The notes beneath the pieces were generated by a model, which was given only the letters and a program-made list of their open reading frames with translations, was not told the origin of the DNA and made no database searches. 64,000 bases of DNA from Quillaja saponaria (lineage: Eukaryota; Streptophyta; Magnoliopsida; Fabales; Quillajaceae): contig CM055611.1 of the NCBI GenBank assembly GCA_029379385.1, positions 11,416,062 to 11,480,061 on the forward strand, in the 5' to 3' direction. Of the stretch, positions 1-13,000 are shown in pieces. The position numbers were made by a program, and so were the translations under genes. How positions within the stretch are numbered: the stretch's first letter is position 1; the number at the start of each line of letters is the position of its first letter.

Positions 1-119
1 TTTGTTCTTATTGATGATCTTTTTGATAAGGACATATAAGGCAAGTTTTAGATTATGTATTTATGATTTCTTGTAATCGTGAGATTTTGATTTGTTAACT
101 ATATTTACTCTTTCAATTT

Positions 120-1740
120 TTCGTCCTTTCAGTTCTGAATTCTGGGAAGAAGAGGACGAAGGTTTGATGCAGAGAATACTACTGTTATAAGCTCCAAATA
201 AGGCCATCTGAACCATCCATTATTTTACACACTGGTAGGTTGCTGCATTAATATGTTGTAGATATGTATGTTAAGTTGGAAAGCATAAGACTTGATTTCT
301 TTAGTTGTAACCAAGATCAAATTAGATCAGAATTGTACCAAGGGATAGTTGATAGCGTTGCATTTGGACAGCGGCATGGTAAACATGTTGTACAGAAAAT
401 TGTGCTGCCATCTTCTTTCATTAGCGGGTCAAGGGATATATGTCGTAGATATATTGGTGCAATGGCTTTGGTCCAAAAATTTGGAAAACCATACATATTC
501 TTGACTATGACCTACAACCCCCTCTTAGCCAAAAATCAAGCAACAACTACAGCCTTCTGAAGAAGGCATAGAATCGTCCTGATCTTGTTGCACGTGTGTT
601 CAAGGCCAAGCTAAGAACATTTAAAAATGATCTTTTGAAAAAAGATGTCTTGGGTCAGGTTGTTGCTTACGTTTATGTCATTGAATTTCAAAAAAGAGGT
701 CTTCCACATATGCACTTTCTATTAATCATGAAGAACGAATCCAAGATTATTAGTCTAGATACATATGATGATTTTGTCTTTGCTGAGATGCCTCCTAAAT
801 CTGACAATCCTCATTTATGCAAGGCAGTATTGAAACATATGATTCATGGTCCATGTGGAATGCTTAATCCAACCAATCCTTGCATGATCGAATCATCATG
901 ATGTAAAAGCAATTACCTAAAGCAATTTTGCTTGGCCAGCATACATGGTCTTGATTTATATCTTATTTATAGGCGCAGGGATACAGGTAAAATGGTGAAA
1001 GTTCGTGGTTATATGATTAACAATCACTAGGTGGTTCCATACAATGCATACTTATTGGCAAGTATGACTACCATATCAATGTTGAGATCTGCTACACAGT
1101 TAAAGTTGTAAAATATTTGTACAAGTACATTTATAAATGACACGACAAGATTGCTTTTCAATTAAGCGTTGTCCAATTAATAGATACCATAAATAAGATT
1201 GAGCAATACTGCATAGGCCGATGGGTTTCTCCACAGGAAGCAATGTGGAAAATTTATGAATTTAATATGAATGAAGCAAGTCCTTCTGTCTTGAGTTCTA
1301 TATCAACGCATTTTATCATATGGACCTGATGATGATCTAGCTCATTTTCTAACGAGTAACTATTTTAAGAAGACAATGTTGAATGAATTTTTGGAGTTTA
1401 ACGCTAGCCAACGTTGCTTATTTATATAGTGAATTTCCAAAACACTTTGTTTGGAATGAACAAGGTAAATTTTAGAGTCCAAGGAAGCAAGGAAAGGTTA
1501 TTGGTAGAATAGTGACTGCAAGTCCTACAAAAGGTAAGCGATATTATCTACGTATACTGCTAAATCACATTAGGGGTCCTACTTCTTTCGAGGATTTGAG
1601 AATAGTTAATGGTATTCTTGCACCATCTTTCCGAGACGTAGCTGCTATGCATGGTTTGTTGCAAGTTGACAACAATATAGGTGATTGCTTAGAAGAAACT
1701 TCACAATATCAAATGCCATTTTCTTTGCATTGACTGTTTG
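120..1740 (+). pseudogene. Helitron RepHel, N-terminal Rep (HUH nuclease) part, broken
   Basis: Remnant of the rolling-circle replication initiator of an autonomous Helitron. Similarity starts near 150 (REYYCYKLQIR, then GRLLH, a stop, YVVDMYVK) and continues in the 264-560 frame, which holds LPSSFISGSRD and AMALVQKFGKP, hallmarks of the Helitron-like N domain. The frame shifts near 560. The 596-900 segment carries the HUH core, GLPHMHFLLIM with the two histidines at about 706-714, followed by CGMLNP. Further pieces are readable at 950-1130 (YRRRDTGKMVKVR, VVPYNAYLLA), 1195-1320 (GRWVSPQEAMWKIYEFN) and 1425-1730 (FPKHFVWNEQGK, YYLRILLNHIRGPTSFEDL). At least five stops or frameshifts interrupt it, so no nuclease is made. 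The 5' end of the element lies outside the window or is unrecognisable. Confidence 0.9.
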
Positions 1741-3423
1741 CTATTTTGTTAGTGTATTGTTCCCCTAATAATGCCAGGGCTCTATGGGAAAAATATCAAG
1801 ATTCTATAAGTGAAGAATTTCTTAGATCATCAACTGTTTTACCTAACGTTATTTATAGAGAAGCTTTAAGAAGTTTAAATATTCTTCTTGAATCAATGGG
1901 GGTCAATTTTTTTGGTTTAGTTGACTTCAACTTGACTACTACTAATGAAAACTTTGGCTATAGAGAAATTCAAAATGAACTTAGCTTATCTGTCATGGAA
2001 GAAGATTTGTTATCCATTGAAAAATTAGATACAACATAAAGAACGACCTTTGACAATATTACCAATAGAGTTTTCAATTCGCAGCCTAGATTATATTTTG
2101 TTGATGGTCCTGGAGGAACTAGAAAAACTTTTCTATATCGTGTATTATTAGTTGCCATTAGATCCAAGGGTCTGATCGCTCTTGCAATAGCTATATCTAG
2201 TGTTACAGCTTCTATTCTCCTTGGTGGTCGAACCGCCCATTCCCGCTTCAAAATATCAATTAATTTGAAGAGTGTAGGACATGCAATGTTGGAAACCAAA
2301 GTGGGACAGCGTAGTTAATGCAAATAGCAAAACTTATTGTATAAGATGAAGCATCAATGTCTCATAAAGCCATCGTTGAAGCTGTTGATAGTATGTTGCA
2401 GGATGTTTATAGTATAAACCAACTATTTGGAGGAAAAGTTGTTGTTTTTGGAAGAGATTTTCACCAGGTACTTGTGGTACCTAAATCAACCAAGGAAGAA
2501 TGCATCAGAGCAAGCTTGGTTTCTTTAAAGTTATGGTCTTCATTTGAAAAAATCAGATTGACTGAAAATATACATGGATACTAAGATCCATCTTTTAGCC
2601 ATTATTTGTTGTGCATTAAAAATGGAACAAAACCTGAACTTGGAGATAATAGAGTTAAGATACATGCAACCATGGTTTTTCCCCATATTGATGATGCTAC
2701 ATCTATTAATGATATGATAGATTCTATTTTTTCAAATATTCAACTCTATGGTCGTTCCTTTGAAGCTATCATTAATAGAGCTATCTTGACTCCAAAAAAT
2801 GATTATGTTGACAAGCTAAATAATGCCATAATTGACAGGTTTCCAGAATCTCTAACAATTTACTATAGCTTTGATGAGATGTTAGATCCATCTCAATAGG
2901 CACAATATGAGGATTTTTTGCATAGTTTGACCTTTAATGGTATACCTCATCATGAATTGTTTTTGAAACAAAATTGTCCTGCTATTTTTCTTGGTAACAT
3001 TAATCCAGCTAAATGTCTTTGCACTGGAACACATTGATATGCAAATCTTTTCAAAGAAATGTTTTTGATACAGAGGTAGCTACTGGTCATCACATTGGGG
3101 AACGTGTTTTTATTCCAATAATCCCTTTCTTACCACCAGAAAATGATTGAGTTCAATTTCCATTTAAGCGTACACAATTCCTAATTCGATTGTGTTTTGC
3201 CATGACCATTAACAAAGCTTAAGGTCAAATATTAGATCATGTTGGCATATATCTTCCAGCACCAGTTTTTCACATGGTCAGCTTTATGTTGCCCTTTTAA
3301 GAGCTAGGAATGGATCTTCTGTTAAGGTCTTGATTGTTCCTTTCACTAAACAGACACACTCAGATCAAATATCTACTAATATGGTTTACAAAGAAGTTCT
3401 TCAGTTGGGATCAGTTTTATGAT
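1741..3423 (+). pseudogene. Helitron RepHel, C-terminal PIF1-like helicase part, broken
   Basis: Continuation of the same RepHel protein: a superfamily 1 (PIF1-like) helicase that would unwind the displaced strand. Walker A is at about 2106-2130 and reads GPGGTRKTF, with arginine where the family has glycine. The Walker B segment at about 2333-2370 reads IV-stop-DEASM, so a stop sits inside the motif. FGRDFHQVLVVP (about 2447-2480) matches helicase motif III. The 1746-2039 frame covers the linker (ARALWEKYQDSISEE). Later blocks are GIPHHELFLKQNCPAIFLGN (about 2940-3000), FKRTQFLIRLCFAMTINKA (about 3165-3220) and HGQLYVALLRAR (about 3270-3310, family motif VI), ending in VKVLIVPFT near 3350. 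Stops near 2040, 2315, 2342, 2583, 2899 and 3037 make it non-functional. No CTRR terminus could be assigned. Confidence 0.9.
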
Positions 3424-6400
3424 GTTTTACAATGACTATCATAGAATTTTGGGAATCATAATTTGTGATTCTCATAATGTAGGTCAATTGTTTACTGCCT
3501 ATTTTTTATTTTTTTTAATTTATCTTGCTTCTAGTTAGCATTGTTCCATTCACTATCATTATTTTCTTATTCTAATCTATAAACTAGTGTCATTTGTAGC
3601 TATTATTTTTTGCCATTGACAAATGTGACCAGTGTTGGACCGTACAACTTTTCCTGGCATTAATTTTTTGCAAATTCATGATTCATATGTTAAAAAAGTG
3701 TTTCATTCGAATTCTCCTTTTTCTTGAGGAACCCTATTCTTTATACATGATAAAGTAGAGGACGTAAGTTCATTGAGATGATGCATGTGCATTCTAATAC
3801 TAATTTCATATAGATTTTTGATGCCATTTCATATAAATCTTCATTGCTTGCACATATATAACTGAGTTATAATTTTAGCTTTTTGAATTACTATATTTCA
3901 TAAATGAGAGATTTAGACAAAGAAACTAACATTGGTTAATCATATTCTGACAAATTTTTTTATGTTATAACTAAAAAAACACACGGTGAAAAAAGAAAAG
4001 AGAAAAATACATACTGAGCATAACCAAGTTGTAGTAAGATAACCACAAATCAAAAACACTAAGAGTTCAATCAATGACAAGCAAAAATAGCAGTGCCAAA
4101 TGAACCAACGACACTTGCCAATAATAAGAGCACCAATAGCTGCACTAAACACTAGCACAAAGGACAACTAGGAACATTGGCAGGAATTTCTATTCAACCA
4201 TAGAGAAATAGCAGTATAAGAAGATGGATATGCTAAATGCTATAGATGTCATTTCACATTATTCGGTAACCATGAAAGACATTTACCTACATGAATGACA
4301 AATTGCTGCTATTACTTTTTTCCTTGCTAATTGATTCAGTTTACAACTTTATTTTTTTAGTTGCTTGATAAAATTTACACAATTTTGTTTCCACAAAAGT
4401 TGTTTGAAAATCGCTTACTTCATGAACTTTATCTTCTACACTTTATGATAAAAATATAGCTTACGTGCTATTCTTACTTTGCACTTTAAACTTAATCATT
4501 CTATTAATCAATTTATCTTCTATTTTGAAAATTCAAAAAGTTTATGCTTAGAAAACTTCATGTTTGACTCTCGCATGTAGTTACCTCTTCAATGTCTACT
4601 TCAACATATTGTAGATTGAAATAGATTTATTGAAAATAGAAGTGGGATGTGATATTTAAAATATGATAACTCTTTCCCACTTTTTACTCATTATTTCAAC
4701 CTAATTGTGGTCGTAGTTATGACCAAATAACATATTTGTTGGTTTTCCTACTGCTCTAATTTTAACTTTTGATGAGAAAGTTAAATTGTCGTTTATAACT
4801 AGTTATTAGTGTCGCATCATTCCCCATGTCTTAGTTTCTCAACTTACAATTATATCATGAGAGAACCTAATATTAGTGGCTGAGCATCAAAGTGATCAAA
4901 GATATATAATTTGGTCAAGCATAACCTAATTGAGGTATGTAATTATCCATTTACTCAGCTTTTGAATTGTGCTACTTATTGTATATATTTATAAGGTAGG
5001 TTCAGGCCTTTTAAGATTCCCAGTTTATGTCTTACACTCAATTTTTGTTTTTAATTAGGATTCCAGAAATGCGGACATTTCTATCGTTGATTGAAACTCA
5101 CATTTGCAATTGTTGACTTTGTTGTAGGAGAATTATTGTAGTGTGATGATTCTCCATAAAGTAGTATTCTATCTTTTATTATCTTCAGCTTCTAGATTTC
5201 CTTTTTACTAATTTACAAAATAGAAATTATTGATTTGAGGTTATTGCAATATCTTCCATTTTTCCTACTGCTTATTACTTGCCTTCTCCAAGTACGTATT
5301 ATCATGAACATATATAAGGTATATGGATTTGAGTTAGTTAATATGTAACATTAAAAAGAAACTAAATATGCAAGTGTTTTCTTTTTTATTACTAGCTTTT
5401 GTTTTATAGTGTCTTTAGTAGGTTTTTGGTTATTAAGATAATATTGGTAAAGAAAAATTAATGTTACATAGTTATCTAAGTGTTCTTTTGCGTCAATTGC
5501 TTTTAAAAGCATGATAGAGATGGAAGAATTAGATTTAATTGTATTAGTGTTTTGAAAGTCTTTGATTTTCTTATCTTTTGTTAAATGCAGGGAACCAAGG
5601 ATGAACGAAAGCATGCAATTGCGTTGGTTTAGCCAGTGATGGTAGCATTTGATATAATGAATGGCTTTTGATTCTATAAGGACAGAGTTTACATAGTTAA
5701 TATTTGCAAAAGCACTCCTTTGATAAGTTATTCTAATCTGGGGGAGTAATCATGCATGTGACCTGAGATAAATGTGGGCTAAATAAGAAGCATACTAAAA
5801 GGTGGAAAAAATAGAAGAAAAAAAAGGTTGTTCATCTTTTATTAATTCCAGAAAATTAGTGATAGATAAATAATTATAGAGTGAAGTATATGATGTTGTA
5901 TTTCATGAGATAACAATAAATGTGGAAAGCAAGCTACCTAGAGGCTTTTATGTTAAAGTAATACGTGTGGTTATGTATATCGTTACAAGGTGTTGTAGCA
6001 TGGCAACACCATTTGAGGCTTAAGCAATCCACATTTAGTCTTACTAAGCTACTACTGTCATGTGGTGACAGCAAGTCTTGCTACATGGTATCACCCTTTG
6101 GGGATTAAGTAAGCCATGTTTTGATAGTGAATAATTAAATCTATTTTCAAATAGGGCAATCAATAGTTTCACCTTTCTATCTTCCACATTTCATGAGAAA
6201 AAAAAAGATAAAACATTTTGGTTTCGCTACTCCAATGGAGTTGCTATATATAAGTCTTAGCATTTTCTGTTGAATGAAGAATAAGCTGCAAACTCATATC
6301 TTATTATTCATACAAATACCCTATTTGTTTTGAGGATTTTCACTTTATAGTTTTATTGCTACTAATTCATTGTAAATCAATAATTTTCCTCTTATCAAGA

Positions 6401-8072
6401 TTTTGTTGAACCTCAAAGGAAGGTAATTTCTTCTAGAAATAATGTGATCATTATCAAATTGTATCTTCATTTTTCTTTTAATTTGGTATTTTCTTTAATT
6501 GATACAGATAATGGATGTACTTAGAGAAACAAAGTAAAAGAGACGTTGTGATGGGTACACAACTTTTTGCTATTTTTTTCATAATCTGATATGCATTTCC
6601 AAAGAGTTTCTTAAATCATTCATATTTACACCATTCATACTCTGCTATGCCATATAAAATGGTGATTAGCTAGAAAATATTTATTTCAAGCTCATTTTTT
6701 GAATGATTCAAAATGCTTCTAGGTTATCATTTCTCAGACAATTTTCAATTGAAATGGATGTTATTTTGTGCATTTGGTTATGATTTGTCCCGTATACATG
6801 TATTATCTTTATATTCAATATTGTTTTCATTGATTCTTGAGGAGTTAAAGAAACAAATGTAGTAACTCTTTACAACTTACTTTTGTTGTTTGTTAGTAGG
6901 ATGGGTGTTAGTTTTGCTGGTTAGGAAGGATTGTAGACTCATCTGCATATTTATACATGGACTTTGGTCAGCTAAACAGATGATAAAAAAGCTGCCTTTC
7001 AAGAATAAAAAAATAGGATCCATCTCTGGTAATAAAAGGAAAAAAAAAATCGTATTGTGTAATTTGTTAATGCTAAAAAAGAAAGGAGAAGTTAAAATTG
7101 AATAGTCACCTAAAATAAATATGCCTATAGCTGATCCTTATAGAGTCAAAGTGTGGTATAGAATAAAATCTGCAAATAGTACACTGTCACTACTATAAAA
7201 CCATGAAAAATCTTATGGTAACTTCTCAAGGGAAAAAGTAATGATTCCAAATCGTTTCTTCCAAAATCTGAGTAGTTTGTTGTATTACCCTATCTTTGTA
7301 AGCAATGGAGTATCACTTATTTTATTGACAAAAATGATCAATTTTTACCTTTAATATTCTGCATTATATCTACTTTGTTGTACTGACAGTGTCTTAGTTT
7401 AATAAATTTACTCCATACCTATATCTTTTGTTGTATTTCAAATATATATTTTTAGCACATTTGACCCTACTATTGCACATTTCTTGCTCACCATATAGTA
7501 TACTTTTTTGACTGACCTTGCATTCATTATTGACAGATCTTTCAAACCTCATGAGATCAACAATTCCTTTATTGTACTTAAACTTCACTACTGGTGTTTA
7601 TGCAAACTAAAACTTGTATAAAAGACTTAGTTCATATCCTTTCCATCATCTGGATCTTCACTTCAACTCCACTATCATACCTTTCCTTTCCAAGGTGAAA
7701 AATATGTAACTCATATTTGTTAATTCTTACTTATTACATGCATTACAACAGCTACACCTGTAACTTATATAAAAAAACTGATGATCATATGGTTTCAACA
7801 CTAAGAAGCAAATTCTTCATCTACATAAGAAATAATAAATTTCCACTTAATTTCATTGTTTTCATTCTCATGTCTAATAAACAACTATGTACATTCTTTT
7901 ATAAATTGTTCATAAACTCTTGCTTTCCTTGAGTAACTGCTGACTTTTCATCTTAAAGCTCTATTATTTTTGCTCTTAGGTCATATTCATCTTTCTTACA
8001 TACTCATATTTCTCATTTTTGTGTGAAACTAACCCACTGCTATATATATATATATATTATTTTTGTTCCAAA
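3424..8072. other. AT-rich non-coding stretch between RepHel and RPA-like remnants
   Basis: No coding segment with family similarity was recognised in these 4.6 kb. Open frames at 3940-4167, 5351-5614, 6890-7105, 7394-7588 and 7717-7932 are low-complexity translations of AT-rich DNA with no motif. The only structured patch is a pair of hairpins near 5989-6071. A short (AT)n run lies at about 8041-8057. The stretch may be interior Helitron DNA, because Helitron-type genes flank it on the same strand; that is inference. Confidence 0.5.
5989..6071. repeat. Two perfect hairpins 45 bp apart
   Basis: GGTGTTG (5989-5995) pairs with CAACACC (6004-6010) over an 8-base loop, and CTGTCA (6055-6060) pairs with TGACAG (6066-6071) over a 5-base loop. 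The segments after each hairpin are also loosely alike (GGCTTAAGCAATCCACA against GGGATTAAGTAAGCCATG). The patch is richer in G and C than the DNA around it. No CTRR follows either stem at the spacing expected for a Helitron 3' end, so no function is assigned. Confidence 0.5.
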
Positions 8073-10059
8073 AGATGGCTAGACAGACATTTCTCATTGG
8101 AGAAATCATAGCAAACACCAGAAATTGGATAGCTAAAGTCTGAATAATTGAGAAACTCTTACCCCGTACTTCAATGAGCATTCCCAAAAAATATCAAAGA
8201 GTTGTGCTTATGGATAAATAGATCTAAACAATCATGATTGCACACTCAAGTTCTACAAACCATATTAGACCATGGTATCACTTCTAACTTTTATTCATTC
8301 TTCTTAAGTAGGGAACAATAGTGCAGGCATCTATTTTTGGTGCTGAGATATACTTATTTGGAACTGCTTTGTCATACATGAATTATTACAACATTTCTAG
8401 AGCAATAATTAGCCCAATTGAACCACAATATCGACTGGTAGCAAATGAGTTTCAGTGGAAACTCTCTCTCCCGTACCTATATTGAGCAATTTCCAACCTC
8501 ATATTTATACACTTTCACACTTGTTGATCAATTTGTGAAGCATGTGGATTTAACATCTCAAATAGGTAAAATATCAAAACAATATAGCAAAGGAAAACAA
8601 AAACTCAATTGCTGTGAAAAATTATTTTTAGCATGCTTTACCAAACAAAAATGGCTTTAATCTATCATTCTATTGCAAGTATCATAGCAATTAGGATCAA
8701 AGCCATGCCTCTAAGAATGCAACAAACTAAGATTAGCGAATCTAATGTTCAAGAATTCCTTATTATTGATGAAAGCTGATTTTTTCTTAAACCAATATAT
8801 GTCTGCCAAGTTTAAACTAATTTCATTAGCACATTGGATTGGCTTATAAAGATTTTTCTTATCTTAATGAATTCATATCTTAAACCCTATAGTTCTTATA
8901 ATGTGGGATCAATTTGTTGCCAATGAAGCCTCCATGATAGTTGACCAGATTGATTCTCTTCCTGTTATCATTGGTACCTGCCTGAAAGTTGTATCATACA
9001 ATGGTGAGAACAAATTACTATTGATATCCATACTCATACTTGCATTGAGAACTTATTATGATATATGACTTTCATTAGCAACAAAAGCTTCATCGTTTTT
9101 TGTTCTCAATCCTGACATTCCCGAGGCTATGGATTTAGCAAATTGCTTAACTCTTCATGCTTACTTTTTTAGAAGCTTTTTAAGTTGGCAGTGTATTTGA
9201 CCAAATAATAAAATATTCTTTCATGTAGGTTAGGGGAAAACAAAGATAATGTCAAGGCTTTAGCTGGCACTGAAACTGATTTGTCCTTACCATCTTCTTC
9301 TATCGAGCAATCTCCATAGGAAGCTTCACCAATTATTGTGATTAAAAACCTACAGAACAGGTGTACTCTTAGCTCTAATGTATAAATATCATCAACTTAG
9401 TAAACATGTAATAATAAAATTAATCCTATTCAATATTTTCTTTATAGCTTTCATGATTTTGGTCAAAATTAGAGTGTGAATCACAAAATTAGACCTGCCA
9501 TTTTGGTATATGGCATGCTTTAGTTGCCACAAAAGTGCTGCGGTAGAATTCAACAAAGCCTTTGCATGCTTTTCCTATAAGAAAGAAGATTCAATAGCCA
9601 AGCCATGGTAACAATTGAAATTATAGTTTGCTATCTATTTACCATTAACAAATATATTTCAAGATATCATGTAAAAAAAAAGTGTAGGCTGTGAATAGAG
9701 GTCATTCTTGATGATGATTCTGGATTGCTGCAAGCAACAATCTTTGGCAAGCATGTTGAAAAAGTGATGCAATGCACTTCTGAATCCTTGATGAAAAACA
9801 CCATTGAGGTTTAACTTAGACTTGTCAAATTATGAATGCACAAATAATTATTCATCACATAACTCATCCTCATATTTTTTATAGGATTTAACTATTGTTC
9901 TACTTACTTCAAGAAGGAGGTTCAGATATTGTTGTGCCTCAAACAGACCAATACTTCCTCATATGTTTGAAGAATTATAAGTTTCAAGTGCAAAATGAAG
10001 AAGAGGATTGGTTCAATGTCATTTCTGTCCATGATGTTGAGGTTAAGATAGAGAAGTAA
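8073..10059 (+). pseudogene. RPA70-like single-strand DNA-binding protein, broken multi-exon gene
   Basis: Remnant of a plant replication protein A large-subunit-like gene, a single-stranded DNA-binding protein built from OB folds. Segments in order: 8073-8216, MARQTFLIGEIIANTRNW and SIPKKYQRVVLMDK (first OB fold); 8311-8570, GTIVQASIFGAEI, SPIEPQYRLVANEFQW and, after a frameshift, SRTYIEQFPTS; about 8900-9015, WDQFVANEASMIVDQ and LPVIIGTCLKVVSYNG (second OB fold); 9083-9150, SSFFVLNPDIPEAMDLA; about 9500-9605, the C-terminal zinc finger WYMACFSCHKSAAVEFNKAF, in which the last expected cysteine reads tyrosine (ACFSY); 9695-9810, DDDSGLLQATIFGKHVEKV; 9915-10058, DIVVPQTDQYFLICLKNYKF. Gaps between segments look like introns. 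Stops (for example after NWIAKV) and frameshifts disable it. Plant Helitrons are known to carry RPA-like genes, so cargo status is plausible. A dead host gene is the alternative. Confidence 0.85.
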
Positions 10060-13000
10060 TTTCCTGTTGACATTGTATGTTTTTTGAAATGGTTTATGCA
10101 AGCCAATTTAAGCTATGGTGCTTTTTGTTTTCTTTTTTTGAGTAAGCAGTGGAACCCATTGTGAAACTGGTGTTTTTATGCTGAGTAGGGTTCATTATAA
10201 GTTTTTATTTTGGCTAGCAGTAACATGTATTGATGTGAAACAATGGTTATCAATTTTCCCTATGCAAGCATATGAGAATATATAAATTTCCTTTTGCAAC
10301 CACTAGCTTGCCTTGATCATTTCATGAGCTTTTAATTTTGTGGTCTTATTAGCACCTCAAATGCTTGCTCGTGGGACGTTATAACTTAGAAAATCTTTTT
10401 TTTTCCTTCCTTTTTTATTCATGTTCCTTTTGCATATGTATATTCATTGAATTTTTTTTTTTTATCACATCCGCAAATAGACAGAATCATTTAGAGCTTT
10501 AGTTTACTTAGTTTTTTAAAAAAAATTCCGTTTCATCCCAAGAATGTTTATTTTATTTCCCAATTAATACTTATTTCAGAATAGAATGAACATATTGACA
10601 TGGCTATTTTCAATAATATTTATCTTATTCAAGAATGATAAATTTGTTTTATTTCTATTTATTGCTAACTCTTTTTCTTTTCTTTTTTTTCAACAAAAAA
10701 AATTTATACATTTCACTTAGTAATGATGATTTTTTTGGCTTACATTAAAAATTGAAAATTCTGTTAAACATTGTATTGCATCTAATATTTTACTGCAAAT
10801 TACAGATTTGAACACTTTTAGTTGGTACAATTATCCTTGCTAGCTCATGCCAAAAAACAAAAAAAAATCTTATTTGACTAATGAAAAATAAAATTTTAAT
10901 TTGCTTGATAAATTATGTCCCAAGTAAAATCAAAGATTTCAAAATGTACTAAGATATGGAGCTACATGATAATATACCTATTCTTATTCTAAAATAATAC
11001 TGGTAAATACTTATATTATGGGTTTATATCCTGTGCAGTTAAGCTTTGGTTACTCCCTAGTAATTATCGTAAGTTTTTAATTCTATCCCACGAGTCATCA
11101 GTAAAAAAAATCTTTATTAATCCCGGTTGGTAATAGTTGAGGCTATAAATCATGTAGAGTAAAAAAATTCTTCAAAAAATCCTTATGAAAGACGAGTTCC
11201 ATCCATTGAATATCTGTTTTGGTCCTTTTAGAACAAAACTATTAAAATTAGTCAGACGGTCATCAATGCGTACATGACTTTTGACTTGATGTAATTTCTA
11301 ACTTACTAAGAAATAGTTGATCAATCTCTGATACAAACTTTTATGTATAATAAAATAAGTAGGGAAGGAAGGACAGGAGATAAGATCATGAACAGAATGG
11401 TCGTTGTGTTACGTTGGATGTATAATTCGAGACTTTAAATTTTATTATTGACAGTGAATATATTGATGAGGTCTCATCTGGCCTTTTGTTTTGGAATTAA
11501 GTTACATACTATGAATTCATACGTAATCCAAGTCAAATATATTGTTGTGTGCAACTATGCAAGTCATTGGTTTGATTGATTAGTACTTAATTAGTTATCA
11601 GTTATTAGCTAAATAAATTCTTGATGAAGTGATCAACATAATTCTATATGTTATAATATTCTTTATATATTTTTTCTTTTTTTACCCACTAGGCATGATG
11701 GTTCAAGAGGTAAGACACGTTTGAGCTCAGTAACTAATGAAACCCTGCAGTGTCTAAGCTTACATCCAAAATGTAGTGAGAATACTCATAAAAAATTAAA
11801 AAATAATAATAATCTTTTAAGGAAGAGTGGTCTATTTGCACGAATTAAAAATTAACTATATTATATAGTACAAAGGTTTACATTAGTCTCTCCTTTTGTT
11901 CTAACCCAGTCTGCTTCACTGTAAATACATATATATAATAGCATTAGTTGATATATCATGCGACCTTGCACATAAATGAGTTATAATTTTAAATTCGGAA
12001 CTTACTTATTTTAAAAAAAGAAATTACATAAAAAAAATCTCAAATAAGCAAATACCTGAGTAATTTTATTTATTATATATATCTAAAAATAAATACACAT
12101 ATATAATAGCATTAATTGATTAGTGCTTAGTAGTTTTATGTTTTATGTTTTATTTTCTAATATTAGAACTTAGAAATTTAATTATAGTTTGATGTTATTT
12201 ATGTTATTATTCTAGAGTTCAGTGTGTGGTTTATATAAAGACATGTTAAGTAATGTTTAAGGACTTTTTTTTTTTGCCAAATTAAATTGTGTTGTAAAAT
12301 TACAAGAAAAAAAAAGTAAAAAAGAAAACAAATTAATTTAGCTAGAAAAAACTTAGATTACTGGATAACAACTACCAATGGTGAAAAAGATTTTCCCAGC
12401 GTCTACGTTCAAAAATTAATTTTTTTCTTTTTTACTATATACGTGTTTTATACATATAGTATATAAGATTATGTATTTTAAAATGACTATAATACACTTT
12501 AGATCCATCTTATATTACTGATTTTCTAATTGGGTTGCAGTATTTTTTTATTTTTTTTTGTTTTGATTGAGTCATTAAAAAAAATTTTGATTTTTTTTTT
12601 TTTTTTTTTTTACAGAAACACGTGAAAATGATAATACCGCAGTAAAAAAGACTTTAAGTTGGCAAGGGATGAAGGGAAAGAGATCAAATCAAACGCATGT
12701 TTAGTGAAGTGTTGTTCACGAGTGAGCCTTTTATCTTGCTGGCTTGCATGAACGAGCAAGAAGCCAAATTTCCTGCGACAGTTGGACAAAATTATGACAC
12801 ACCAAAAGGTGATGACCACTATACTTGCTCAACCACCTAAGGCAGTTGAGAGTAATTAATGTGGATATATTTTTATATATAAATATAGTATAATTCTTTT
12901 TGGGGAGAATGATATATTATAGATCGTAAGAGGATTTAAACCCAAATTCCCGACATTTGAAACACGTATCAAAGAAGTGCTCCGTCAGGAGCTAAATCGT

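Noticed and set aside
11690..11800. Possible tRNA-derived SINE (AGGCATGATGGTTCAAGAGG followed by an A-rich tail)
   Set aside because: A weak A-box likeness, but no B box at the right spacing and no flanking duplication could be found.
12610..12819. Minus-strand 69-residue open frame upstream of CER1
   Set aside because: No motif in this or the other frames, and no homologue recognised; composition is only slightly less AT-rich than the surroundings.
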